Shown in pieces: positions 26,703-34,952 of a stretch of 64,000 bases of DNA. A program made the position numbers and the translations under genes. Numbering within the stretch: the first letter of the stretch is position 1; each line of letters starts with the position of its first letter. A model generated the notes under the pieces. It ran no database searches and was not told the DNA's origin. It worked only from the letters and a program-made list of their open reading frames with translations. The stretch is from Modestobacter sp. VKM Ac-2982 (lineage in GTDB: Bacteria > Actinomycetota > Actinomycetes > Mycobacteriales > Geodermatophilaceae), in NCBI RefSeq assembly GCF_026967935.1, contig NZ_JAPVBL010000002.1:1-64000 (forward strand), in the 5' to 3' direction.

Positions 26703-27872
26703 GTGACCGACCTCGCAAGCCCCGGGAACCCCCTCCCCGCAGGTGCCTCCATCACCCCTCCCGGCCAGCAGCCCGACCAGGAACCGTCGCTGGCCGTGCG
26801 CAACAACGGCGGCGTGGCCCCCTCGGCCGAGCCGGCCCCGGCCGGGCGCCGCGAGGCGCTACTGGTGCTCGGCTTCGGCGGCCCCGAGGGCCACGACGAC
26901 GTGATGCCGTTCCTGCTCAACGTCACCCGCGGCCGGGGCATCCCACCCGAGCGGCTGGAGGCCGTCGCCGAGCACTACCACCACTTCGGCGGGGTCAGCC
27001 CGATCAACGACCAGAACAAGGCGTTGGTCGCCGCGCTGGAGGCCGAGCTCGCCGGGGCCGGCATCGACCTGCCGGTGTACTGGGGCAACCGCAACTGGGC
27101 GCCCTACGTGGAGGACGCCTGGCGGCAGATGGCCGAGGACGGCATCGAGCACGCCTACGTGCTCGCCACCTCCGCCTACGCCTCGTTCTCCGGCTGCCGG
27201 CAGTACCACGAGGACGTCGCCCGGGCCCGCGTCGCGCTGGAGCTCGACCCCACCGCGCCGACCGGCCCCACCGCCGAGAAGCTGCCGCACTACTTCGACG
27301 CACCGGGGTTCGTCCAGGCCAACGCCGAGGCGCTGGCCGCCGCGATGGCCTCGCTGCCCGAGGAGGTCCGCGGCACCGCCCGGCTGGTGGCGACCGCGCA
27401 CAGCATCCCGAACGCGATGGCCGCGGTGGCCGGGCCGGACGGCGGGGCCTACGAGGCCGAGCTGCAGCGGGCCGCCGAGCTGGTCGTCGAGGCGGCGGCA
27501 CCGGGGCGGGGCTTCGACCTGGTGTGGCAGAGCCGCAGCGGGCCGCCGTCGGTGCCCTGGCTGGAGCCGGACGTGAACGACCACCTGCGGGCGCTGGCCG
27601 AGTCGGGGGAGACCGCCGTCGTCCTCTTCCCGGTCGGCTTCATCTCCGACCACCTCGAGGTCATCTGGGACCTGGACAACGAGGCGGAGGAGACCGCCGG
27701 CGAGCTGGGGCTGACCTTCGCCCGGGCGGCGACCGCGGGCACGCACCCGGCGTTCGTGGCGTCGCTGCGGGAGCTGCTGGCCGAGCGCCGGTCCGGCGGA
27801 GAGCCCCGGCTGGGCACCAACTGCCCGGCCAGCTGCTGCTTCGTGAAGCGCCCGGCCCGCCCGGCCGCCTGA
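26703..27872 (+). CDS. hemH: ferrochelatase (coproporphyrin ferrochelatase type)
   Basis: A 389-residue ferrochelatase. In actinobacteria this enzyme inserts iron into coproporphyrin III (CpfC role). GREALLVLGFGGPEGHDDVMPFL opens the fold; the catalytic His is in VATAHSIP and the Glu in FISDHLEVIWDLD. Cysteines in SGCRQY and in the C-terminal NCPASCC are placed as in the [2Fe-2S] ferrochelatases of mycobacteria. A 45-residue Pro/Ala-rich N-terminus precedes the fold. It lies 7 bases after inhA, so it is part of the operon. The GTG 26703 start is supported by operon spacing; a later start near the fold cannot be excluded. Confidence 0.93.
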   Translation: MTDLASPGNPLPAGASITPPGQQPDQEPSLAVRNNGGVAPSAEPAPAGRREALLVLGFGGPEGHDDVMPFLLNVTRGRGIPPERLEAVAEHYHHFGGVSPINDQNKALVAALEAELAGAGIDLPVYWGNRNWAPYVEDAWRQMAEDGIEHAYVLATSAYASFSGCRQYHEDVARARVALELDPTAPTGPTAEKLPHYFDAPGFVQANAEALAAAMASLPEEVRGTARLVATAHSIPNAMAAVAGPDGGAYEAELQRAAELVVEAAAPGRGFDLVWQSRSGPPSVPWLEPDVNDHLRALAESGETAVVLFPVGFISDHLEVIWDLDNEAEETAGELGLTFARAATAGTHPAFVASLRELLAERRSGGEPRLGTNCPASCCFVKRPARPAA

Positions 27873-27894
27873 GAGTCGCTCTCGCGCACCCCCG

Positions 27895-27930
27895 CCCGCT
27901 CTGACGCGACTGAAGCGGCGTCAGAGCGGG
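27895..27930. terminator. terminator between hemH and the convergent gene
   Basis: CCCGCTCTGACGC (27895-27907) pairs perfectly with 27918-27930 across a 10-base loop. It separates two convergent genes and is likely bidirectional. Confidence 0.75.
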
Positions 27931-27955
27931 TGGAACGGCGGGAGAGCGCCGCGGC

Positions 27956-28696
27956 TCAGCCGCGCGGGACCCAGTTGTAGGCGGCGACCGTCGCCTCGCG
28001 GACGGCGGTGGCCAGCGGGCGCAGCGCCTCGTCGCGGGCCGCTGCCTGGGCGTGGGTGACCGCAGCCCCCGGCGCGTCGGCCATCGCCAGGTCCAGCACC
28101 TGGGACAACCGCTGCGCCCGGCCCAGCACCGACAGCGCCACCGGGTCGTGGTCGGCTGGCAGCCCCGGGGCGTGCACCGTGCGGGCCAGCCCGGCCAGCA
28201 GCCCGGGGACCTCGGGGTTCCACCGCGCCAGGTCCAGCGAGGCGAGCGTCCGGGCCGCGTCACCGACGGCGAGGTCCAGTGCCCCGGAGACCGCCCGCAG
28301 GTTGCCCTCCGCCGGCGGCGCCAGGGGCGGGCCGCCGTCGAGGGAGACCGCCGCCCAGGAGACCGCCTCGGGCCCCAGCGCCTCCGGGACCAGGGCGAGC
28401 CGGGACCCCACGGCGGCCTGCCCGGACTCCAGGCCGAGCGCCACCAGCTCCGGCACCGCCGGCAGACCGCGGGTGTCACCGGGGACCGGCAGCACCAGCC
28501 GCAGCCGTTGCTCGCCCAGCCCGCGCAGGGCGCTCAGCGCCCAGCCCAGCGGCACCGCCTCGTCGGTGCCGGGCAGCCCGACGACCCGGTGGGCGGTCTC
28601 GCCCAGCAGGACGTCGAGCGCCTCGTCGTAGGAACTGCGGCCGGTGAGCCAGGCGGTGGCCCAGACGGCGAACCGGCCGGCGGCGATGTCGTGCAC
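27956..28696 (-). CDS. conserved uncharacterised protein (Rv1486c-position gene)
   Basis: A 246-residue protein of unknown function, Ala- and Leu-rich and without membrane helices. Visible blocks are VWATAWLTGRSSYDEALD, LGWALSALRGLGEQRLRLVLPVPGD and the C-terminal AAYNWVPRG. It lies opposite to hemH and nfeD, exactly the place and orientation of Rv1486c in M. tuberculosis, which is likewise unknown. GTG 28696 is preceded after 8 bases by TAGCCT, a good -10, suggesting an almost leaderless mRNA. Confidence 0.78.
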   Translation of the reverse strand: MHDIAAGRFAVWATAWLTGRSSYDEALDVLLGETAHRVVGLPGTDEAVPLGWALSALRGLGEQRLRLVLPVPGDTRGLPAVPELVALGLESGQAAVGSRLALVPEALGPEAVSWAAVSLDGGPPLAPPAEGNLRAVSGALDLAVGDAARTLASLDLARWNPEVPGLLAGLARTVHAPGLPADHDPVALSVLGRAQRLSQVLDLAMADAPGAAVTHAQAAARDEALRPLATAVREATVAAYNWVPRG

Positions 28697-28832
28697 GGTG
28701 AACGAGGCTACGACGGTCCCGCCACCGTCCGGCACAGACCGATCACGCCGGTGCGCCGCCGCGGCGGAGCCCGGTGCACCGCCGGGCGTGGGACGGGAGC
28801 CGGATCGCGCCTCCTCGTGCCAGACTCGGAGC

Positions 28833-29264
28833 GTGCCCGCCTGGTTGCTCTGGTTGATCGCCTCAGGCCTGTTCGCGGCCGGTGAGGTCGCCAGCCTGGA
28901 CCTGGTCCTGCTGATGTTCGCCGGTGGCGCGCTGGGTGGCATGGGCGTTGCGCTGCTGGGCGGGCCGGTGCTGCTGCAGGTGATCGCCTTCATCGTCGTC
29001 TCGGTCGGGCTGCTCGTGCTCGTCCGGCCGGTCGCGAAGCGGCACCTGGTCGACCGGACGCCCGAGCAGATCGACGGCGTCGCGACCTACGTGGGCCGCG
29101 AGGCCGTGGTCAGCCAGCGGGTCGACAACGACGAGGGGCGCATCCGGCTCGGCGACGACGAGTGGACGGCGCGCACCCAGCTCGACGACGAGGCCTACGA
29201 GGTCGGTGCCGAGGTCCGCATCGTGCAGATCGAGGGCCCGATCGCCTACGTCAGCCACCTCTGA
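28833..29264 (+). CDS. nfeD: NfeD-like membrane protein
   Basis: A 143-residue protein with about three N-terminal membrane helices (LLWLIASGLFAAGEV; LVLLMFAGGALGGMGVALLG; LLQVIAFIVVSVGLLVLVRPV) and a C-terminal OB-fold domain (GVATYVGREAVVSQRVDNDEGRIRLGDDEWTAR). NfeD proteins pair with SPFH/stomatin proteins in membrane microdomains; the SPFH gene is next. GTG 28833 is preceded by CAGACT and six bases with no Shine-Dalgarno, fitting leaderless expression. Confidence 0.92.
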   Translation: MPAWLLWLIASGLFAAGEVASLDLVLLMFAGGALGGMGVALLGGPVLLQVIAFIVVSVGLLVLVRPVAKRHLVDRTPEQIDGVATYVGREAVVSQRVDNDEGRIRLGDDEWTARTQLDDEAYEVGAEVRIVQIEGPIAYVSHL

Positions 29265-29365
29265 GCCCGCGATCGGGTGACCGGGGGCCCCAGGGGTGCC
29301 CGCGGGAAGCCGGACGGGGGAGGATCGGTTCGCCGCACCACTCCTAGGAACGGAGCACCGCCCTC

Positions 29366-30613
29366 GTGGAACCCGCCCTCATCGCTCTGATCGTGATCGC
29401 CGTGCTCGTGGCCTTCATCCTGGCCAAGAGCGTGACGATCGTCCCCCAGGCGCAGGCGAAGGTGGTCGAGCGCCTGGGCCGGTACAGTCGCACCCTCTCA
29501 CCCGGTCTGGCGCTCCTCGTGCCGTTCGTCGACCGGGTGCGCGCCACGATCGACCTGCGCGAGCAGGTCATCTCCTTCCCGCCGCAGCCGGTGATCACCG
29601 CCGACAACCTGCAGGTCGGCATCGACACGGTCCTGTACTTCCAGGTGACCGACCCGCGGCTGGCGGTCTACGGGATCGCGAACTACATCACCGGCATGGA
29701 GCAGCTCACCACCACGACGCTGCGCAACGTCGTCGGCGGGCTGAACCTCGAGGGGGCGCTGACCGGCCGGGACGGCATCAACTCCCAGCTGCGCGACGTG
29801 CTCGACGGCACCACCGGTCCTTGGGGGCTGAGGGTGGCCAGGGTGGAGATCAAGGCCATCGACCCGCCGGCCTCCATCCAGGACTCCATGGAGAAGCAGA
29901 TGCGCGCCGACCGCGACAAGCGCGCGGTCATCCTGACCGCCGAGGGGCAGCGGCAGTCGGCGATCACCACCGCCGAGGGCCAGAAGGCCGCCTCGATCCT
30001 CTCCGCGGAGGGCAAGAAGCAGGCCGCGATCCTGGACGCCGAGGCCGAGCGGCAGAGCCGGATCCTGCGCGCCGAGGGTGAGCGCGCCGCGCTCTTCCTG
30101 CAGGCGCAGGGGCAGGCGAAGAGCATCGAGACGGTGTTCCAGGCCATCCACGACGGCAAGCCCGACCAGGGGCTGCTGGCCTACCAGTACCTGCAGACGC
30201 TGCCGAAGATCGCCCAGGGCGACGCCAACAAGATGTGGATCGTGCCCAGCGAGTTCAGCAAGGCGCTGGAGGGGCTGTCCAAGCTGGGTGGCGGCGACGA
30301 CGGCGAGGGGCAGCGCAGCTGGCTGGACGTCGACGCTCCCTCCGGCGGGCAGGGTGCTGGGGCGACCCAGCCGCCGGCGTCGTCGCTGGACACCAGCAGC
30401 TGGTTCGACTCGAACCTGCCGCCGGCCGCCGACCAGCCCGAGGCCAAGATCTCGCTGTCCAGCATCGTCGACCAGGCGGAGGGGACGGCGCCGCAGATCC
30501 CCAAGCCGCCGCCGCTGTCCCAGGTCAAGCAGGACGTGCAGGAGAGCGGCCCGGCCGCCGACCCGCGCAACCGCCCCGCGGACGACGACCCGCTGGAGCT
30601 GCCGCCCTCCTGA
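29366..30613 (+). CDS. SPFH/band 7 (stomatin/paraslipin) protein
   Basis: A 415-residue stomatin-like protein. One N-terminal membrane helix (ALIALIVIAVLVAFILA) is followed by the band 7 domain (about 25-190, ERLGRYSRTLSPGLALLVPFVD), a charged coiled coil with AEGQ/AEGK repeats (about 190-270), and an unstructured Pro/Asp-rich tail of about 100 residues. It oligomerises on the membrane and organises microdomains with NfeD. The same gene order occurs in Mycobacterium (Rv1487-Rv1488). GTG 29366 has CGGAG upstream. Confidence 0.93.
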   Translation: MEPALIALIVIAVLVAFILAKSVTIVPQAQAKVVERLGRYSRTLSPGLALLVPFVDRVRATIDLREQVISFPPQPVITADNLQVGIDTVLYFQVTDPRLAVYGIANYITGMEQLTTTTLRNVVGGLNLEGALTGRDGINSQLRDVLDGTTGPWGLRVARVEIKAIDPPASIQDSMEKQMRADRDKRAVILTAEGQRQSAITTAEGQKAASILSAEGKKQAAILDAEAERQSRILRAEGERAALFLQAQGQAKSIETVFQAIHDGKPDQGLLAYQYLQTLPKIAQGDANKMWIVPSEFSKALEGLSKLGGGDDGEGQRSWLDVDAPSGGQGAGATQPPASSLDTSSWFDSNLPPAADQPEAKISLSSIVDQAEGTAPQIPKPPPLSQVKQDVQESGPAADPRNRPADDDPLELPPS

Positions 30614-30621
30614 CGCACGGA

Positions 30622-30666
30622 GACGCCGATGGCCCAGGACTCGACGAGTCCTGGGCCATCGGCGTC
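30622..30666. terminator. perfect 20-bp hairpin between SPFH and sigma-factor genes
   Basis: Arms 30622-30641 and 30647-30666 are perfectly complementary around CGACG. It lies between convergent genes and is the strongest hairpin in the window. It lacks a T-tract, which is normal for actinobacterial terminators, and should work in both directions. Confidence 0.85.
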
Positions 30667-30727
30667 CGGCCCCCTTGCAGGGTCCCGCCGCGAGCCTGCG
30701 AGCGGTGGGGGGCAAGGGGGTCCTTCG

Positions 30728-31714
30728 TCAGTCCTTGAGCAGGCCCTCGCGGAGCTTGGCCAGGGTCTGGCTGAGCAGCCGGGACACGTGCATCTGGGAG
30801 ATGCCGATGTCCGCGGCGATCTGCGACTGGGTCATGTTGCCGAAGAACCGCAGGATCAGGATCCGGCGCTCCCGCGGCGGGATGGTGGCCAGCAGCGGCT
30901 GCAGCGATTCGCGGTACTCCACGCCCTCCAGGGCGGCGTCCTCCTCGCCGAGCGTCGCCGCCAGGGTGGGGGAGTCCTCCTCGCCGGAGAGGCGCTCGTC
31001 CAGCGAGCTGCTGCGGTAGGCGTTGGCCACCGCGAGGCCCTCGAGGACCTCCGCCCGGGGGATGCCGAGGTGCTCGGCGAGCTCGGACGGCGTCGGTGCG
31101 TGGCCGTTCTTCTGGGACAGCTCGCTGACCGCTGCGTTGAGCGAGAGGTGCAGCTCCTGCAGGCGCCGCGGCACCCGCACCGACCAGCCCTGGTCGCGGA
31201 AGTGCCGCTTGATCTCACCGGTGATGGTCGGCACGGCGAAGGAGAGGAACTCCACCCCGCGGCTCGGGTCGAACCGGTCGATCGCCGCGATCAGGCCGAG
31301 GGTGCCGACCTGGAGGAGGTCGTCGAACGGCTCACCACGGTTGCTGAACCGGCGGGCGAAGTGCCGGACCAGCGGGAGGTGCTCCTCGACCAGGATCTCC
31401 CGCAACCGCTCGCGGCGCGGGTCGCCCTTGTCCAGCGTGGCCAACTCGGCGAACAGGGGCGCGGTCCGTTCGGCCCGCTTCCGGTTGTCCGACATGGGCG
31501 CCGGGTCGGCGGCAGCCTCCGAGGCGACCGCAGGGGTCTCGGCAGCGGACTCCGTGGGGGTCGGCTCCGTGGGTTCCGTCGTCATCTGGGTCTCCGGGGC
31601 AGCGCCGGCGCCCGCAGGGGTCTCGGCGGCCGGGGTCGGGGACCCGGTGGGCTCACCCGGGCCGAGGACGGCGTCGTCGGCAGCCGGGGAGTCCGGAGCA
31701 GCCGACCGGGTCAC
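30728..31714 (-). CDS. sigF: general-stress sigma factor, SigB/SigF family
   Basis: A 328-residue alternative sigma factor. After a 73-residue Ala/Pro/Thr/Glu-rich extension come region 2 (LVRHFARRFSNRGEPFDDLLQVGTLGLI, FLSFAVPTITGEIKRHFRDQGW), region 3 (HAPTPSELAEHLGI) and region 4 with the recognition helix (MTQSQIAADIGISQMHVSRLLS). The family controls stress and stationary-phase genes and is held by an RsbW anti-sigma factor. The GTG overlaps the stop of the RsbW-like gene by four bases, which supports the long form. A shorter start at Met74 would remove the extension. Confidence 0.93.
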   Translation of the reverse strand: MTRSAAPDSPAADDAVLGPGEPTGSPTPAAETPAGAGAAPETQMTTEPTEPTPTESAAETPAVASEAAADPAPMSDNRKRAERTAPLFAELATLDKGDPRRERLREILVEEHLPLVRHFARRFSNRGEPFDDLLQVGTLGLIAAIDRFDPSRGVEFLSFAVPTITGEIKRHFRDQGWSVRVPRRLQELHLSLNAAVSELSQKNGHAPTPSELAEHLGIPRAEVLEGLAVANAYRSSSLDERLSGEEDSPTLAATLGEEDAALEGVEYRESLQPLLATIPPRERRILILRFFGNMTQSQIAADIGISQMHVSRLLSQTLAKLREGLLKD

Positions 31715-32208
31715 CGTGCGACCGACACGTCGGGGTCGGACTGCTCGGGCAGGGCGTCGATCGGGCTGTAGCGCCGCAGCTTCTTGACCAGGCTGATGCA
31801 GGCGACCGGCGTGGCCTGGCCGTTGCCGGCCGGCACGGCCGACTGGTTGCTCGGCCCGGCCTCGACCGTGTCGACCAGGGTGTGCAGCACCGCCCAGCCG
31901 AAGCCGTCCCGCGGCACGTCGACACCGGGCGCCGTCGGCACCCAGGCATCGATCCGCAGGCCGTCGCGCGCAGCCTCGAACACGACCGTCAGCGGTGCAT
32001 CGCCCAGGGCGACGGAGGAGAGCGTCGCGCAGGCCTCGTCGACGGCCAGGCGGAGGTCCTCGACCGCGTCGAGGTCGAAGTCCATCCGCATCGCCAGATC
32101 ACCCGTCATCGCCCGCACCGCGGGCAGCTGGGTGGGCGAGGTGGGGACCCGCAGCTCCAGCCGCTCGGTGCGCCGCTCGCCGGTGGCGGCGCCCGTCGTG
32201 TCGACCAT
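31711..32208 (-). CDS. rsbW: RsbW-like anti-sigma factor (HATPase)
   Basis: A 165-residue GHKL-type protein. The N box (LRLAVDEACATLSSVA) is clear; the G-box region (DGFGWAVLHTLVDTVEA) is short, as in RsbW/SpoIIAB proteins. These bind and inactivate SigB/SigF and release it when an unphosphorylated STAS antagonist takes over. It is coupled to the sigma gene by a GTGA overlap. The antagonist could be the STAS protein at 33601. ATG 32208 has AAGGAG upstream. Kinase activity is not assured by sequence alone. Confidence 0.9.
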   Translation of the reverse strand: MVDTTGAATGERRTERLELRVPTSPTQLPAVRAMTGDLAMRMDFDLDAVEDLRLAVDEACATLSSVALGDAPLTVVFEAARDGLRIDAWVPTAPGVDVPRDGFGWAVLHTLVDTVEAGPSNQSAVPAGNGQATPVACISLVKKLRRYSPIDALPEQSDPDVSVAR

Positions 32209-32262
32209 GCGTCGTTCGCTCCTTCTTTCGCCTCCGCACCCCCGGACGGGAGCGCGGCTGTT

Positions 32263-32313
32263 CGTCGTCGCGCACCCGCCCTCGCGGCTCCAGCTCGGAG
32301 CGCGAACGACGAA
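32263..32313 (-). other. long-range complementary arms in the rsbW leader
   Basis: GTTCGTCGTCGCG and a nearly complementary CGCGAACGACGAAC (about 32300-32313) lie between the predicted promoter and rsbW and could form a leader stem with one bulge. A second compact palindrome, GCCGGGCC-A-GGCCCGGC, lies at 32333-32349. The long leader (about 165 bases) could be structured, but no function is known. Confidence 0.3.
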
Positions 32314-32381
32314 CGGTCGCTCGGCGACGGGTGCCGGGCCAGGCCCGGCTCCCTTGACGGTAGACCGACCGCCTGGCTGCG

Positions 32382-32407
32382 TTGCCCGCTGGGGCATCTC
32401 GTCAAAC
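32382..32407 (-). promoter_or_regulatory. SigB/SigF-type promoter upstream of rsbW-sigF
   Basis: On the minus strand GTTT (32404-32407) is followed by a 16-base spacer and GGGCAA (32382-32387). The SigB/SigF consensus is GTTT, 15-17 bases, GGGTA(T/C), so only one or two -10 positions deviate. It predicts that the sigma factor drives its own operon. Confidence 0.6.
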
Positions 32408-32503
32408 GTCCCGCCGGCGGTCACCGTGCACGACGACCGCCCGACCGGGAAGCGTGGTGACCGCCCGTGTTTGGGCCGACCCGGTCGTGCGCATCCTCCG
32501 GTC

Positions 32504-33511
32504 GTGAGACTGCGGCGCAGTGACGTGAACGCCCCGGGCTGGACCCGGCGTCGCGCCGGCAAGGGCTTCTCCTACCTCGATGAGGCCGGTGTCCCCATCA
32601 AGGACGACCGGCTGGACCGGTTGCGGGCGCTGGCGATCCCCCCGGCCTGGAAGGACGTCTGGATCTGCCCCTGGCCCAACGGCCACATCCAGGCCGTCGG
32701 CACCGACGCCGCCGGGCGGCGGCAGTACCGCTACCACGACGAGTGGCGAGTCAAGCGGGACGCCGCCAAGCACCAGCGGGTGCTGGAGATCTCCCACCAG
32801 CTGCCCGACGTCCGGGACGAGGTGGCGTCCGCGCTGCGCACCCGGGGGCTCAACCGTGAGCGGGTGCTGGCGTGCGCCGTCCGGCTCCTGGACCTGGGCG
32901 CCTTCCGGGTGGGCAGCGAGCAGTACGCCGAGGACAACGGCACCTACGGGCTCGCCACGCTGCGCCGCGAGCACGTCGAGGTGCGCGGGGAGCGGGTGTT
33001 CTTCCACTACACCGCCAAGGGCGGCATCGACCGGGAGGTCGAGCTGCTCGACCGGCCGACCGCGACCGTCGTCCGGCAGCTGCTGGAGCGGCCGGCGGAG
33101 GAGGGCGAAGAGCTCCTCGGCTACCGGCTGGCGGACGGGAACTGGCACGACGTGACCAGCGACGAGGTCAACGCCTTCCTGAAGGAGGTCAGCGGGGCGG
33201 AGATCACCGCCAAGGACTTCCGCACCTGGACGGCGACGGTGATGATGGCCGCCACGCTGGCCGAGAGCCCCACGCCGAGCAGTCGGACAGCGCGCAAGCG
33301 GGCGGTGCGGGAGGCCTACGTCAAGGTCTCCGAGCAGCTGGGCAACACCCCGACGGTCTGCAAGAACAGCTACGTCGACCCTCGCGTGGTCGACCGCTAC
33401 GAGCATGGCGAGACGGTCGCCGAGGCACTGTCGGACGCCGCGCAGGCCCCGGACGACCGGACCGCGCAGAGGAAGATCGAGGCGGCGGTCTGCCAGCTGC
33501 TCAGCGCCTGA
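32504..33511 (+). CDS. DNA topoisomerase IB
   Basis: A 335-residue eukaryote-like type IB topoisomerase, which relaxes supercoils through a 3'-phosphotyrosine. RRAGKGFSYLDEAG begins the N-terminal domain; the catalytic domain has FRVGSEQYAEDNGTYGLATL, HYTAKGG, AKDFRTWTATV with the Arg, and nucleophile Tyr290 in CKNSYVDP. The usual length of the bacterial family is about 330-380. GTG 32504 is preceded by CATCCT and six bases with no Shine-Dalgarno, suggesting leaderless expression. It is not essential in bacteria; here it is embedded between stress-sigma regulators and repair genes. Confidence 0.95.
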   Translation: MRLRRSDVNAPGWTRRRAGKGFSYLDEAGVPIKDDRLDRLRALAIPPAWKDVWICPWPNGHIQAVGTDAAGRRQYRYHDEWRVKRDAAKHQRVLEISHQLPDVRDEVASALRTRGLNRERVLACAVRLLDLGAFRVGSEQYAEDNGTYGLATLRREHVEVRGERVFFHYTAKGGIDREVELLDRPTATVVRQLLERPAEEGEELLGYRLADGNWHDVTSDEVNAFLKEVSGAEITAKDFRTWTATVMMAATLAESPTPSSRTARKRAVREAYVKVSEQLGNTPTVCKNSYVDPRVVDRYEHGETVAEALSDAAQAPDDRTAQRKIEAAVCQLLSA

Positions 33512-33525
33512 AGAACGACCCCGGA

Positions 33526-33569
33526 CACGACGACGGCGCCCCACCCGGAGGTGGAGCGCCGTCGTCGTG
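33526..33569. terminator. terminator between topoisomerase IB and STAS genes
   Basis: A 20-base stem (33526-33545 with 33550-33569, one mismatch) closes on a four-base CCGG loop between convergent genes. Confidence 0.75.
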
Positions 33570-33600
33570 GTGTGTGCGGCCCCTGGAGAGGGGGCCTTCC

Positions 33601-33999
33601 TCAGGCCTTCTCGGCGATCGTGAACAGGTCGATGAGGCCGGTGACCTCGAGCGGCCGGGTCACGGCGCGGGTGTTGGCCACCAGTCGCAGGCCGACGTCG
33701 CGGGAGCGCGCCGACTTCTGGGTCTCCACGAGCACGGCCAGGCCGGCCGAGCCGAGGAACTGGACGCCGCACAGGTCGATGACCAGCGCGGTCGGCTGCT
33801 GCTCGAGCTGGGTGTCCAGGGACGCCCGGAGGACGGGGGCGGTGAAGGTGTCGACCTCGCCGACGACCGTCACGGTGACCGTGCCGTCGTCGTCGGTGGA
33901 CGTCGACAGCGTGATCACGTCGTCGAAGGGCGCGTCGTTCGAGTCAGCCGGGGCTGACACGTCGCGCGAGCCCTCGGCGGGTGAGTCGGATGAGGTCAC
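33601..33999 (-). CDS. anti-anti-sigma factor (STAS domain)
   Basis: A 132-residue protein with a disordered acidic N-terminus (about 1-27) and a STAS domain. ALVIDLCGVQFLGSAGLAVLVE is the classic phosphorylation segment, with Ser in FLGSAGL matching the RsbV/SpoIIAA site. Unphosphorylated, it would bind RsbW and free the sigma factor. It lies about 1.4 kb from rsbW, separated by topoisomerase IB, so it is transcribed separately but is the natural partner. A TTGGTG/TAGGTT promoter is visible upstream. Confidence 0.92.
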   Translation of the reverse strand: MTSSDSPAEGSRDVSAPADSNDAPFDDVITLSTSTDDDGTVTVTVVGEVDTFTAPVLRASLDTQLEQQPTALVIDLCGVQFLGSAGLAVLVETQKSARSRDVGLRLVANTRAVTRPLEVTGLIDLFTIAEKA

Positions 34000-34046
34000 G
34001 GACTGCAGCTCCTCTCAGCGGCGATGCCTGGCGGGCACGCGGGTGC

Positions 34047-34076
34047 CCGGACAATGTACTGCGGTACACCGTCCGG
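34047..34076. promoter_or_regulatory. imperfect inverted repeat in the STAS gene leader
   Basis: CCGGACAATGTAC (34047-34059) and GTACACCGTCCGG (34064-34076) are complementary except for two positions. It lies 48-77 bases upstream of the STAS start, between the candidate promoter and the gene, and could be an operator or leader hairpin. Confidence 0.4.
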
Positions 34077-34165
34077 ACCAGACGCGGCCCGGGACACCGA
34101 GGTTCGTGAACACCTCCCGAGGAGTCCTCGGGCAGGCCACGGCTGGCTGCTCAACCGTGGCGCCC

Positions 34166-34195
34166 AACCTAGCCGCGTCATGATCGCGGCACCAA
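34166..34195 (-). promoter_or_regulatory. sigma-70-like promoter of the STAS gene
   Basis: On the minus strand TTGGTG (34190-34195) and TAGGTT (34166-34171) are spaced by 18 bases. This looks like a housekeeping promoter rather than a SigF one. The rest of the 259-base gap (34000-34258) holds only the inverted repeat listed separately. Confidence 0.45.
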
Positions 34196-34258
34196 TCCAG
34201 TGCTCAACCGCTCGACCGACCGGCCACACCGGGCCGGTCCGTCGGGCAACGGCAGGGC

Positions 34259-34777
34259 TCAGGTGCCCTCGACGACGTGCACCGCGCTCTCCTCGGGGCC
34301 CTCGCCCCCGACCGGCGCATCGGCGAACGCCTCGACGTCGTCGCCGGTGCGGTTGGTCCCGGAGTCGCTGAGCCGGTCGGTGTCCTCGTCCTGGTCCAGC
34401 TGGGCGACGGCCCGGTCGGGGTCCTCGGCGGGGCGCACGTCGGGCGCGTCCTCCGGGATCTCCCGCTCCAGCCGGCCGCTCAGCGACTCGCCCTCGGACT
34501 GCTCGCGTGCCGTCGTCCCGAAGTCGACGGCCTGGTGCGCGCGGTCGCCGGGCTCGGGGGCGAACTCCGGGTCCTCGGCGCGGGCCATGGTGGGGCTGTC
34601 GTCCTGGGAGACCTCGGGGATGCCGTTGTCCTCGGGGAAGACGTCGCGGGCGGTCTGACCCTCGGGGCCGACGTCGCCGCGGGGGCCGTCCGCCGTGCCG
34701 GTGAGCCCACGCTCGTCGTCGGGGAACTCGGCGTCGTTGAGTGCGGAGTCGCGGGCGGCGCGGTCCGGGTCGGTCAT
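34259..34777 (-). CDS. acidic DUF5709-like protein
   Basis: A 172-residue, very acidic, probably disordered protein. The part GESLSGRLEREIPEDAPDV and the C-terminal EESAVHVVEG match the pattern I know from actinobacterial DUF5709 proteins, whose function is unknown. Start ATG has CGGAGG upstream. No membrane segment. It lies alone between the sigma-regulator and the DUF1360 gene. Confidence 0.75.
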   Translation of the reverse strand: MTDPDRAARDSALNDAEFPDDERGLTGTADGPRGDVGPEGQTARDVFPEDNGIPEVSQDDSPTMARAEDPEFAPEPGDRAHQAVDFGTTAREQSEGESLSGRLEREIPEDAPDVRPAEDPDRAVAQLDQDEDTDRLSDSGTNRTGDDVEAFADAPVGGEGPEESAVHVVEGT

Positions 34778-34952
34778 GGGAGTGCCTCCGTTCTGCGCGC
34801 CACAGGGGCGGGCGCGCTCGTCCGTCCGGGGGGACGGGGGAGCCGGTCGGGCGACCGGCGTCGTGGTCGGCCCCTACCCGAGGCCCTGCCGGGCATGCGT
34901 GATCTGCCTCCCGCCGCCGCATGGCACCGGGGGGCGCGGGTACCGGCGCGGC

